A stretch of 10,620 nt of DNA from Baffinella frigidus (GCA_026770585.1 MU647061.1:142664-153283), one strand, 5' to 3'; numbered from the stretch's first letter, positions 1 through 5,493 are shown. Program-made: numbers and translations. The notes: generated by a model from the letters alone, not told the origin.

Positions 1-32
<32 letters not shown>
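1..32. repeat. poly-G homopolymer run
   Basis: The window opens with 32 consecutive G residues. A second long run, 30 C, lies at 6166-6195, and a 13-nt G run lies near 1619-1631. Such runs are real in some genomes but are also prone to assembly and polymerase error, so exact length is unreliable. Confidence 0.9.
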
Positions 33-86
33 CTCCTTATGAGCGAGGCACCCCTGTCATCGGTGGTCCTGGGGGTTGGGGGGCTG

Positions 87-243
87 CCTGTGGGCAGGAG
101 GGCGATAAGACCTAGGAACCTACGGTAGGCAATCTGTAGGGACATCGGGGGGTTCCCACGGATAAGGTAACGGAAACTCGGGCGAGGTTCAGGGTTAAGG
201 ACACGTTGTACCTCCCGTCGCTGAGAGGCATGCAAAAAGGATC
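87..243 (+). repeat. Copy 1 of a local duplication that also contains exon G's acceptor
   Basis: Positions 87-101 match 461-475 exactly, and 185-243 match 481-539 closely (both run from AGGTTCAGGGTTAAGG to GCATGCAAAAAGGATC or its variant). The two halves are contiguous at 461-539 except for 5 nt, but here they are split by 83 nt (102-184). On the minus strand, 87-101 duplicates the intron end CTCCTGCCCACAG that precedes exon G, without the exon sequence after it. The region 244-387 is G-rich, and I see nothing coding in it. Confidence 0.8.
102..184 (-). mobile_element. About 80-bp dispersed element, inverted copy
   Basis: This stretch is absent from the paralogous site at 476-480, so it looks like an insertion. 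Its reverse complement matches two other loci, about 4967-5037 and 5710-5792. Shared landmarks are TCCGT(A/G)GGAAC, a C-run, GTCCCTAC, TTGCCTACCGTAGG and GTCTTATCGC. The core can fold, because CCCTACGG pairs with CCGTAGGG around an 8-nt loop in the other two copies. There is no coding potential. The class is unknown, and I see no clean target duplication. Confidence 0.65.
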
Positions 244-387
244 AAGGGGGAGGGGGGGTGGGGGGTCCTGGTGCGACCAAGCGTGGAGGGGATGTGTGGT
301 GTGCATGGTGGAATGCAGCAGGCTCCCTGTGGGGATCTAGGCTGTAAGGGCATCTAAGGACGCAAGGTTATGAGGACGTCGGCGTAG

Positions 388-412
388 ATTCACTTAGACG
401 GCCTAAGTGAAT
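388..412. repeat. Short perfect inverted repeat
   Basis: ATTCACTTAG at 388-397 pairs exactly with CTAAGTGAAT at 403-412 around a 5-nt loop (ACGGC). It lies just beyond the proposed donor of exon G, inside the putative intron. It could be a small foldback remnant. No poly-T tract follows that would suggest a terminator. Confidence 0.6.
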
Positions 413-427
413 GTTCCCTGGACACAC

Positions 428-461
428 GGTCTGCACCTCCCGCAGCTGCCGCGCCACTTTC
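428..461 (-). CDS. Exon G of minus-strand coiled-coil gene (putative)
   Basis: Read on the minus strand, CTCCTCCTGCCCACAG is a good acceptor at 464-462. The exon then reads G AAA GTG GCG CGG CAG CTG CGG GAG GTG CAG ACC, which is KVARQLREVQT, amphipathic and helix-forming. The donor would be GTGTGT at 427, or GTGCAG at 436 for a 25-nt microexon; both leave phase 0. The single leading G needs two bases from the preceding exon. F1 (1927-2010) ends in AC, giving ACG (Thr), so the phases agree. Homology is not recognised, and the exon is very short, so confidence is moderate. Confidence 0.45.
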
Positions 462-480
462 CTGTGGGCAGGAGGAGGTG

Positions 481-878
481 AGGTTCAGGGTTAAGGCTAC
501 GTTGCACCACCCGTAGCTGAGAGCCATGCAAAAAGGATCCAGCGGTGAACACCTTAACGTGCCCACCGGTGGGCCCGTATGGAGCAATTCTGGTACACAC
601 GTTACAGCTACACGGGCGTCGACCATGTTGCTCTCGACCGACTGCACCACCACTTGCCGGTGAGCAAAGGGTTGCATGCAAAAGCATCCAGCGGTGAACA
701 CCTTACGGTGCCCACCGGTGGGAGCAAATCTGGTACACACGTTACAACTACATGTAGTTGTGTATTCTGGTACACACGTTACAACTTCTGGTACACACGT
801 TACAACTACAACATGGTCGACCAACATGGTCGACCATGTTGTATTCCACTGCCTGTACTACCCGCAGCACCACTTGCC
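481..878 (+). repeat. Composite direct-repeat block
   Basis: Units run 525-609 and 675-750 (CATGCAAAA, CATCCAGCGGTGAACACC, GTGCCCACCGGTGGG and so on). The 17-mer TCTGGTACACACGTTAC occurs at 589, 729, 766 and 787. Two perfect palindromes lie inside: 744-761 (18 bp, centred on CATG) and 822-841 (20 bp, centred on GGTCGACC). ACATGGTCGACC is also repeated at 811-822. Reading frames through this block merely translate the repeats, and I find no convincing gene. Confidence 0.8.
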
Positions 879-889
879 TGCAGGGTGCG

Positions 890-1146
890 GGAGTTCGGGG
901 TTTAGGGTTGCGGGAGTTCGGGGTTGGGTGTAGTGTTGAGGGACTGGGTTCAGGACGCGGGGTTTCGGGAGTGGGGTTAGGGCGTAGGGCGTGGGGTTTG
1001 GGGATTGGGTTTCGGGGCGGCATCAAGTTCAGTGTAAAGCACCAACAGCTTAGCTTTTTCGAGGGCGTATCGTGGATCGTGAGGGGCAGTGATGAGTACC
1101 GTTTAGGGCGAAGGGTTTGGGGCTTGGGGATTGGGTTTCGGGGCGA
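890..1146 (+). repeat. Degenerate telomere-like G-rich block with a direct repeat
   Basis: Variants of GGGTTTAGGG, GGGTTCGGG and GGGTTGGG fill 890-1020. A roughly 40-bp segment (GGTTTGGGG ... GGGATTGGGTTTCGGGGCG) occurs at 981-1019 and again at 1107-1145. The 1020-1100 spacer contains AGTGATGAGTACC, similar to CGATGAGTACC at 1541. This looks like decayed interstitial TTTAGGG sequence, not genes. Confidence 0.65.
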
Positions 1147-1160
1147 GACCTTCTCCCAAA

Positions 1161-1269
1161 GTGGCTCAAATAGTGCCCTGGAAGGTCTTCGATTTCACCT
1201 CGGATCGGGGTCACTTTTGACCCCGATCCAAGGTAAATCGAAAATGCCCCAGAGCACTATTTGAGCCAC
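1161..1269. mobile_element. 109-bp MITE-like foldback element
   Basis: The termini are perfect 16-bp inverted repeats: GTGGCTCAAATAGTGC at 1161-1176 and GCACTATTTGAGCCAC at 1254-1269. Inner arms TCGATTT/AAATCGA (1189-1195/1235-1241) and GGATCGGGGTCA/TGACCCCGATCC (1202-1213/1218-1229) continue the stem, so almost the whole unit folds into one hairpin. The flanks CTCCCAAA and CTCCAAGG resemble each other and may be a decayed target duplication. There is no transposase, so it is a non-autonomous element. Confidence 0.8.
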
Positions 1270-1786
1270 CTCCAAGGGCTAGTGGGAGGACTGGTGCTGC
1301 TCGAGGGTCGGGGGGCGATCGGCTTGCCCCCCCTAACCCCCAACCTCTGTACTGCACAGCAAACACCCTCACCCCTACGCTCTTGGCTGTACAAAAAAAA
1401 CGCTCTTGACTGTACGAGAGAAAAAAACGCATGGTGGTGGGGTGGCGCGGCGCGAACCATCTCTCAGGGTGAAAGGGGTCCTAAACCCTAAACCCTACAC
1501 CCTAAACCCTAAACCCTAAACCCTAAGGGTGAAAGGGGTCCGATGAGTACCTTTGTCGCTGCCCCTGACTTGACAGTAACATTTTTTCTTTTCTTTGCAG
1601 TAGAAAAGACGGTGAGTCGGGGGGGGGGGGGTCCGAGGATTCCTCTTAAGAGCGCGGCCCACCGAGACAAAAGTCGAGAGTGGAACGTCTCAAAGCAAAA
1701 GTGGAACCTCTGTTAACTTAAGAAGTAACAGTGGAATACCGGTACTGCTCGAGGGTCGGAAGGACCGCTAGTCCCACTTCGACGGA
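1270..1786. other. Region without a supported gene
   Basis: The 14-mer TGCTCGAGGGTCGG occurs at 1298, 1746 and 1954, linking this region with the flank of exon F1. GCTCTTG(A/G)CTGTAC is repeated near 1379 and 1402. A telomere-like insert lies at 1482-1525. At 1578-1617 the plus strand shows a textbook pyrimidine tract plus CAG, then 11 nt, then GTGAGT, but no supporting exon frame. A 13-nt G run follows. No protein is recognisable. Confidence 0.5.
1466..1541 (+). repeat. Interstitial telomeric repeat flanked by 16-bp direct repeats
   Basis: Positions 1482-1525 are 44 nt of CCCTAAA repeats with a single variant unit (CCCTACA). AGGGTGAAAGGGGTCC immediately precedes it (1466-1481) and immediately follows it (1526-1541), identical in all 16 positions. 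This is the layout expected when telomeric DNA is captured at a staggered break, or when short tandem copies bracket an insert. The motif sets the genome's telomere type as TTTAGGG. Confidence 0.85.
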
Positions 1787-1825
1787 ACATGACAAGGCAG
1801 TCACCTCGGACAGTTGGCTTCGGCG
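1787..1825 (+). repeat. 39-bp repeat, inverted copy at 7151-7189
   Basis: ACATGAC, then CAGTCACCTCGGACAG, then TTGGCTTCGGCG match the reverse complement of 7151-7189 at 37 of 39 positions. Both copies would translate from ATG as MTRQSPRTVGFG, and the two mismatches are synonymous in that frame (ACA/ACT, AGG/AGA). The frames diverge straight afterwards and I do not recognise a protein, so it could be a fragment of a former coding element. Confidence 0.65.
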
Positions 1826-1926
1826 GGACCGGCAGGGGCAGTTTCCCTCGCGGCAGGGGCTGTTTGCTTTACAGTAAGCTGGCACGCAGCACCCTAAATC
1901 CTACTGTAAAGCACGAAGTGCTTCAC

Positions 1927-2010
1927 GTGAGGGGCTGGGATGAGGACCGGTGGTGCTCGAGGGTCGGGAGGCTGGCGATGGTCCGCTGCAGCGCCGCCTT
2001 GTCCTCCTCC
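1927..2010 (-). CDS. Exon F1 of minus-strand coiled-coil gene
   Basis: On the minus strand the exon follows CTGTTAACAG at 2020-2011 and reads G GAG GAG GAC AAG GCG GCG CTG CAG CGG ACC ATC GCC AGC CTC, which is EEDKAALQRTIASL, then PTLEHHRSSSQPL. A GTGAAG donor lies at 1926, giving 84 nt. The leading single G matches exon E's trailing AG (AGG, Arg), and the trailing AC matches exon G's leading G. The first 14 residues are typical coiled coil. The second half differs from the F variant at 2396-2459, so one is probably chimeric. Unusually, its acceptor is supplied by the end of the foldback element at 2013-2070. Confidence 0.5.
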
Positions 2011-2012
2011 CT

Positions 2013-2070
2013 GTTAACAGACTATTCTTAAGTTGACGTCCGGGGGTTCTGGTACACATCCGTCAACTTT
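2013..2070. mobile_element. 58-bp TTAAC/GTTGAC foldback element, copy 1
   Basis: The unit starts GTTAACAGACTATTCTTAAG, continues TTGACG, TTCTGGTACACATC and ends CGTCAACTTT. The inner arms AAGTTGACG and CGTCAACTT pair. Full or nearly full copies occur at 2013-2070, 2712-2769, 2808-2865, 3783-3840 and, inverted, 8138-8198. Truncated ones lie at 2535-2580 and 2631-2665. Constant ends in unrelated flanks (exon F region, 3.8 kb, 8.1 kb) argue for a dispersed mobile unit, too short to code for anything. Confidence 0.7.
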
Positions 2071-2090
2071 GAGGAGGTCGTGTCCTCCTC

Positions 2091-2100
2091 CCTGGCGCGC
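2091..2100 (-). pseudogene. Extra acceptor plus start of exon F
   Basis: Minus-strand CGCGCCAG at 2099-2092 is followed from 2091 by G GAG GAG GAC ACG ACC, then by the foldback element. Similar F starts lie at 2206 (A GAG GAG GAC AAG GCG, then a 10-nt deletion that shifts the frame), 2600 (EEVKVA), 2709 (EEDTAALQRTVSSA, acceptor lost) and 2789 (G GAT GAG GAC AAG followed by GTGCCC). With 2010 and 2459 this makes seven F starts in under 800 bp. The entry covers only the first bases of this truncated copy. Confidence 0.5.
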
Positions 2101-2280
2101 CCTCCCAGCATGTAGGGTTAGCAGACTATTCTGTTAACAGACTTTTCTGTTGACAGACTATTGTTAAGTTGACGGAGGCTGGCGATGGTCCGCCTTGTCC
2201 TCCTCTCTGGTTTACGTTTGGGGATTCGTGTCAACAGACTATTCTGTAGACATGATTTTCTGGTGTCAAGACTTTTCTGT

Positions 2281-2406
2281 GGACAGACTATTCTGTTGAC
2301 AGACTATTCTGTTAACAGACTATTCTGTTAACAGACTATTCTGTTAACAGACTATTCTGTGGACAGACTATTCTGTTAACAGACTATTCTGTTAACAGAC
2401 TCTTCT
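2281..2406. repeat. 16-bp tandem minisatellite
   Basis: Eight head-to-tail units of NNACAGACTATTCTGT (NN = TA, GG or TG) start at 2281, 2297, 2313, 2329, 2345, 2361, 2377 and 2393. Degenerate units extend left to about 2231, and isolated units lie at 2122-2165. The unit equals the TTAACAGACTATTCT end of the foldback element, and the array runs directly into CAAGTTGACGG, so it arose by expansion of that element's end. On the minus strand it abuts exon F variant 2396-2459. Confidence 0.9.
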
Positions 2407-2459
2407 CAAGTTGACGGAGGCTGGCAACGGTCCGCTGCAGCGCCGTCTTGTCCTCCTCC
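2396..2459 (-). CDS. Exon F variant (F2), possible alternative or duplicated exon
   Basis: The acceptor CCTCACCCCTACGCCAG at 2476-2460 is pyrimidine-rich and looks ancestral. The exon reads G GAG GAG GAC AAG ACG GCG CTG CAG CGG ACC GTT GCC AGC CTC CGT CAA CTT GAG AAG AGT CTG, which is EEDKTALQRTVASL then RQLEKSL. That is a better continuous coiled coil than F1. RQLEKSL is encoded by the foldback-element end, so the element appears to have been exonised or derived from this exon. The frame reaches a stop soon after, near 2385, and no clear GT donor is visible, so the left boundary is uncertain. Confidence 0.45.
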
Positions 2460-2462
2460 CTG

Positions 2463-2880
2463 GCGTAGGGGTGAGGGTTTAGGGTTTACACACCAGTGCG
2501 CCCTCAGGGTGGAGGGCTCTCGGGAAGGATGTGGATACAGACTATTCTTAAGTTGACGTGCTGGGGTTCTGGTACAACAAACGCCACCTTAACCTCCTCC
2601 CTGCCCCGCGCGCCAGCAGGGTTAACAGACTATTCTTAAGTTGACGTCCTGGTATTCTGGTACAAACGCGCTGGAGACCGTGCGCTGCAGCGCCGCCGTG
2701 TCCTCCTCCCCGTTAACAGACTATTCTTAAGTTGACGTGCTGGGGTTCTGGTACACATCCGTCAACTTTGGGGCACCTTGTCCTCATCCCTGCCGCGCGC
2801 GCCCAGGGTTAACGGACTATTCTCAAGTTGACGTCCTGGAGTTCTGGTACACCTCCGTCAACTTTCGCGCGGAAACGCGC
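2463..2880. repeat. Tandem exon-F/foldback array
   Basis: This interval alternates minus-strand exon F starts (first bases 2600, 2709, 2789) with foldback copies (2535-2580, 2631-2665, 2712-2769, 2808-2865) and GCGCGC-rich spacers. One short AGGGTTTAGGGTTTA telomere-like motif lies near 2474-2490. It is the product of local tandem amplification, and none of these exon copies is complete. Confidence 0.65.
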
Positions 2881-3780
2881 ACGCGACGATGAGCTGTACA
2901 CTTTAAGGGGGTGTAAATGAAACAACAAGTATTATAATGGTCACGCTTACGGGGTTGTGACGAGTCACGTGCACACTTTAAGAAGGTCACGACTTAGTGA
3001 TCCGTGACGAAAAGATTAACGTTGATGGACGTGAATAAAATAGAAAGACGATTCTTGATTAAATAAAAAATAAAAAATATTTTATATTTGTAACTTCTTT
3101 TTAAATTCCTATATTATATTTATGCGGTATTTTTAGCTATGCGTCCATCAACTCGAAGGTCTCCAGGATTTCAATTCCTGGTACTAAATCGAAAACGAGT
3201 GTTGCGGTACGGAATCCGTGCGTTGCGTCCATCGACTCGCCCCCTTTGTACCAGCTAAAATACTAATAGCGGGGGTGAGTAGAAAGACGCAATCAAGTTG
3301 GTGCAAAGGTCAGCGTTGCGTGGGCCCACGCGACGCCCACCTGTACACCAAACACCTGTAAAAACGGTGTATAATACTTGTAAATCGTCACGTAAGGGGG
3401 TCATGGAAGAGTCACATGTAAACTGTAAGGAGTCACAGAACGCGGATCTCGATCGTGATCTCGGCATTCGTGATTTCTGTTGGAATAAAATTATCCACAT
3501 CTACACCTGTTTCGTCAGCTTGTACCCCATGCTGACAAAAAGGTTGATTTTTGTGGACGTGATCTTCGAATCGGAAGACGATTTACGAATCGTGATTGAA
3601 ATGCTTACTTGCAGGTTTAAAACTTCTTTTTTTCTGCTGCCCAGCCACTTTTATGCGGCGGTTCGAAAAACGAACCGTTGTACCAGGATTCGACTTGTTG
3701 GACGCAACGTTTGGCGCACAGCTCATCGCTGCGTGGGCACCTCCCGAGGGGAAGGGCTCGTAAAAGTGGCTCAGCCTTTA
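2881..3780. repeat. AT-rich island and two diverged copies of an unknown sequence
   Basis: Positions 3045-3130 are strikingly AT-rich against GC-rich surroundings. Blocks recur in the same order in 2885-3135 and 3345-3660: GTCACG...TACGGGGT or TAAGGGGGTCAT, GAGTCAC(G/A)TG, GTGGACGTGA or GATGGACGTGA, GAAAGACGATT or GGAAGACGATT, AACTTCTTTTT, TTATGCGG. GCGTCCATC(A/G)ACTCG occurs at about 3141 and 3224. A plus-strand open frame covers 3298-3846 but includes repeat DNA and shows no motif. GGTTCGAAAAACGAACC (3660-3676) is a small hairpin. No gene is supported. Confidence 0.4.
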
Positions 3781-3782
3781 AC

Positions 3783-3870
3783 GTTAACAGACTATTCTCA
3801 AGTTGACGTCCTGGGATTGCGGTACACATCCGTCAACTTTGCCTAGTGTGCATCCGTCAACTTTGCCTAG
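3783..3870. mobile_element. Foldback element copy with a tandemly duplicated end
   Basis: Positions 3783-3840 match the 58-bp GTTAAC...CAACTTT element. Its right end plus flank, CATCCGTCAACTTTGCCTAG, is present at 3827-3846 and again at 3851-3870, a 24-bp step. The inverted copy at 8138-8198 shows a comparable duplication of the same end (CACTCCAAAGTTGACGG at 8116-8132 and 8133-8149). This copy lies just downstream, on the minus strand, of exon E. Confidence 0.7.
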
Positions 3871-3903
3871 GGCGTATCCCAGATTCCCGAGGGGGCTCGT
3901 AAC

Positions 3904-3989
3904 CTGGTGCGGAGCTCGCGGGCGTGGGCGTCGGCCGCGTGCTGCGCGCGAGACCGCTCCGACGAGAGCGATTCCTCGAGAATCTCCAC
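3904..3989 (-). CDS. Exon E of minus-strand coiled-coil gene
   Basis: Minus-strand CACGTCCCGCAG (4001-3990) is the acceptor, and GTTACG at 3903 is the donor in context ACCAG|GTTACG. The 86-nt exon encodes VEILEESLSSERSRA followed by QHAADAHARELRT plus a trailing AG (phase 2). Glu/Arg/Ala/Leu composition and Leu spacing fit coiled coil. The trailing AG joins the single leading G of exon F to make AGG (Arg), independent evidence for the splice model. Two damaged copies lie upstream at 4110-4154 and 4258-4284. Family unknown. Confidence 0.65.
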
Positions 3990-4102
3990 CTGCGGGACGT
4001 GACTCCGTCATCAGCACACCCTGCTGGTTACGACACACACGCTTTACAGTCACTAGTATGACCCAATTGTGTAGTAATTTTCGTGGGGCGCATGACTCCG
4101 TC
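3982..4102. repeat. 121-bp recent duplication, partner at 4277-4397
   Basis: By eye the two 121-bp segments differ at three positions only. One turns the exon E acceptor CAG (minus strand, 3992-3990) into CAC at the partner; the others are in CACTAGTATG versus CGCTAGCATG. The segment carries the start of exon E, the intron end and a GTGTAGTAATTTTCG motif. The partner copy is therefore recent and splice-defective. Confidence 0.85.
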
Positions 4103-4109
4103 CGTCGTC

Positions 4110-4154
4110 AGCACGAGACCGCTCCGAGGACAGCGATTCCTCGAGAATCTCCAC
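4110..4154 (-). pseudogene. Partial exon E copy (E')
   Basis: After an intact CAG acceptor (4157-4155) it encodes VEILEESLSSERSRA. Compared with exon E there are four base changes in 45 nt, and all are synonymous third-position changes (CTC/CTG, TCG/TCC, CGC/CGT, GCG/GCT). Homology then stops and the frame enters the duplicated repeat. Without a donor it is probably not a working exon, though the codon pattern shows it descends from a constrained one. Confidence 0.65.
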
Positions 4155-4176
4155 CTGCCGCATCGAGGCTGTCACT

Positions 4177-4249
4177 GTTGACTAATCACGGCGTTTCCTG
4201 GTACTGACCGCGCCCGGTTCAGTACCAGGGAAACGGGAGATTAGTCAAC
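4177..4249. mobile_element. 73-bp foldback element
   Basis: A left arm (4177-4207), GTTGACTAATC...GTTTCC...TGGTACTGA, pairs with a right arm (4219-4249), TCAGTACCA...GGAAAC...GATTAGTCAAC. The loop is 11 nt. The GTTGAC/GTCAAC termini recall other foldbacks here, although the internal sequence differs. It sits between exon E' and E''. Confidence 0.75.
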
Positions 4250-4257
4250 TGCCGTTG

Positions 4258-4284
4258 CTCCGAGGACTCCTCCAGTATCTCCAC
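4258..4284 (-). pseudogene. Partial exon E copy (E''), acceptor destroyed
   Basis: It reads GTG GAG ATA CTG GAG GAG TCC TCG GAG, which is VEILEESSE. Relative to exon E it has a 6-nt deletion (two codons) and synonymous changes ATT/ATA, CTC/CTG and GAA/GAG. The preceding CAG has become CAC (4287-4285), so the normal acceptor is gone. Confidence 0.6.
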
Positions 4285-4329
4285 GTGCGGGACGTGACTC
4301 CGTCATCAGCACACCCTGCTGGTTACGAC

Positions 4330-4680
4330 ACACACGCTTTACAGTCGCTAGCATGACCCAATTGTGTAGTAATTTTCGTGGGGCGCATGACTCCGTCATC
4401 AACACACCCTGCGCCGCGCCCAGCGAAATTTACTACACAGTCGGGTCCTACTAGTAACATCAAAGCATGTGTGTAGTAATTTTCGTTGATCAGAAACGCA
4501 TAGTCATTATCTGTACGGGTAACCCCGATTGCGGCAGAGCTGGGAAGCCATGTACTAAATTTAACAACCCCACATTTTAAACAGTCCCATTTCTAGCCTC
4601 AAGTGGTGTCTCGCCCTTCCTGGGACAACCCGTCTAGGGGGTCTCGGACCCCAGGGGGGGCGCCTCGTCCGTAGGGGTTG
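4330..4680. mobile_element. Cluster of GTGTAGTAATTTTCG-family element ends
   Basis: GTGTAGTAATTTTCG occurs at about 4362 and 4471, and its inverse form GCGAAATTTACTACACAG at about 4424. CTAG(C/T)ATGACCCA and TGGGTCCTACTAG-like flanks are arranged as inverted pairs. Downstream, TTAACAACCCCACAT and CTCAAGTGG (about 4560-4605) match TTACAACCCCACAT and CTCGAGTGG near 9490-9532. These are non-autonomous element fragments. Nothing in this stretch looks coding. Confidence 0.55.
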
Positions 4681-4683
4681 CAC

Positions 4684-4746
4684 CTGGAGGGAGAGCTGCT
4701 TGAGGCGGCCGTCCTTGCTCTGGAGCGCCGTCGTCAACTCTGCCAC
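4684..4746 (-). CDS. Exon D2 of minus-strand coiled-coil gene
   Basis: The acceptor is GGGCGGGCAG at 4756-4747 and the donor is GTGCAA at 4683 in context CTCCAG|GTGCAA. The exon is 63 nt, phase 0 at both ends, and encodes VAELTTALQSKDGRLKQ then LSLQ. Leu spacing and polar composition fit coiled coil. The acceptor region plus the first 16 nt of the exon are duplicated in tandem upstream (4731-4767 and 4768-4803). The acceptor lacks a true pyrimidine tract (it is G-rich), which lowers confidence. Confidence 0.55.
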
Positions 4747-4803
4747 CTGCCCGCCCCCCCCTGTCAGTCGTCAACTCTGCCACCTGCCCGCCCCCCCTGT
4801 CAG
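4731..4803. repeat. 36/37-bp tandem duplication over a splice acceptor
   Basis: TCGTCAACTCTGCCACCTGC followed by CCGCCCCCCC(C)TGTCAG is present twice, head to tail, differing by one C. On the minus strand this gives two consecutive CAG|GTGGCAGAGTTGACGA acceptors. The duplication also separates D1 from D2 by only about 63 nt. Confidence 0.9.
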
Positions 4804-4809
4804 TCCCCC

Positions 4810-4863
4810 CTGGGTGCTCCGGAGCGCCTTTTGACGCACAAGCCTCTTCAGCTCCGCAAGCTT
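4810..4863 (-). CDS. Possible exon D1 of minus-strand coiled-coil gene
   Basis: In one minus-strand frame this reads KLAELKRLVRQKALRSTQ, a strongly heptad-like helix. It follows ...GGTACCAGAG, so an AG acceptor is present (4865-4864). After ...ACC CAG the sequence is GGGGGG, with no GT donor, so either the donor was lost in the neighbouring tandem duplication or this is a relic. Part of it (AAGGCGCTCCGCAGC) recurs near 4951-4966 on the same strand. Frame and composition support it, but the splice sites do not. Confidence 0.35.
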
Positions 4864-4966
4864 CTCTGGTACTCATCGCGGTCCATAATATAATTAATTT
4901 CGGAACTGTCCTTCTAAACGATTATTGGTACAAATTCAGAGCTGCGGAGCGCCTTTACAGAGTGAT

Positions 4967-5037
4967 GATCCGTAGGAACCCCCCCCTATGTCCCTACGGG
5001 TTGCCTACCGTAGGGTCGTATGTCTTATCGCTTAGGG
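4967..5037 (+). mobile_element. Copy 2 of the dispersed CCGTAGGAAC element
   Basis: It matches 5725-5795 almost base for base and the reverse complement of 102-184. It holds the CCCTACGG/CCGTAGGG hairpin. Flanks differ from those of the other copies, so the unit itself has dispersed. Confidence 0.7.
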
Positions 5038-5111
5038 GTCCTCCGAGCATCTCTTCACGCGTCATCCTGGTCAGAGCAGGGCCGGGCCGCTTTGCGCCAT
5101 GCTACTAAGTG

Positions 5112-5275
5112 CACTCCGAGCCACAAGATTCCAGCTAAGTCAACCAGCTCACCGAAGTCAACTTTCCCCTGATTTCGTTTAGATGGACCCTGCCACCATG
5201 GCAGGCATTTGACTTAAGGCGCTGGTTTTCAGGGGAGGTGGGGTTGACTTAGGCGAAATGTTCTGGCTCCGAGTG
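5112..5275. mobile_element. 164-bp CACT...AGTG MITE with 5-bp target duplication
   Basis: The termini are imperfect inverted repeats: CACTCCGAGCCACAAGATTC, then CTAAGTCAACC at the left, and GGTTGACTTAG, then CTGGCTCCGAGTG at the right. It is flanked on both sides by AAGTG (5107-5111 and 5276-5280). The paralogous segment at about 5551-5560 has one GAGTG and no insert, an empty site. Inner arms (CCCCTGA/TCAGGGG, CTGCCACCATGGCAG) continue the fold. The element at 7682-7830 shares its ends. Confidence 0.85.
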
Positions 5276-5355
5276 AAGTGTTCTCGCCGGCGTTAGCCCC
5301 GCCATTGGCACTCCCCCGTGCGCCTCTTCACTATTCCCAAGGTTCGCTGGCTACT

Positions 5356-5493
5356 TTAGACGTGACCGGGAGCAATCGTAAGTTGAAACAAGGGAAGAAT
5401 GTACAGGATCCTGTACATTCTGCCAAAAGTTGACTCACGCCTACTGATGAGTTGACTTTTGCAATTGACCACCCTCAGGTCCAGCGTAGTACT
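5356..5493. mobile_element. 138-bp insertion relative to the paralogous copy
   Basis: Compared with the right duplicate, sequence between CTACT (5351-5355) and GGTTG (5494) is extra. It includes a perfect 26-bp palindrome (5396-5421, centred on GGATCC) and two GTTGACT motifs. TACT occurs at both edges (5352-5355 and 5490-5493), a possible 4-bp duplication. Clear terminal inverted repeats are not visible, so the class is unknown. Confidence 0.55.

Noticed and set aside
579-1264. Overlapping plus-strand frames of 85-168 codons
   Set aside because: They translate the TCTGGTACACACGTTAC direct repeats and telomere-like G-rich sequence, and several frames are open at once, which is typical of repeats.
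2231-2406. CRISPR-like array
   Set aside because: Units are 16 bp, head to tail without spacers, in a eukaryote-type context.
3160-3240. Possible tRNA gene (CCAGGATTTCAATTCCTGG hairpin)
   Set aside because: No cloverleaf, no proper B box, no acceptor stem. It is only a small inverted repeat.
3298-3846. The longest open frame of the window (182 codons, plus strand)
   Set aside because: It runs through a diverged repeat and ends inside a foldback element. I see no domain, splice or codon signature, and its diverged counterpart at 2885-3135 does not keep the frame. Chance openness is the simpler reading.
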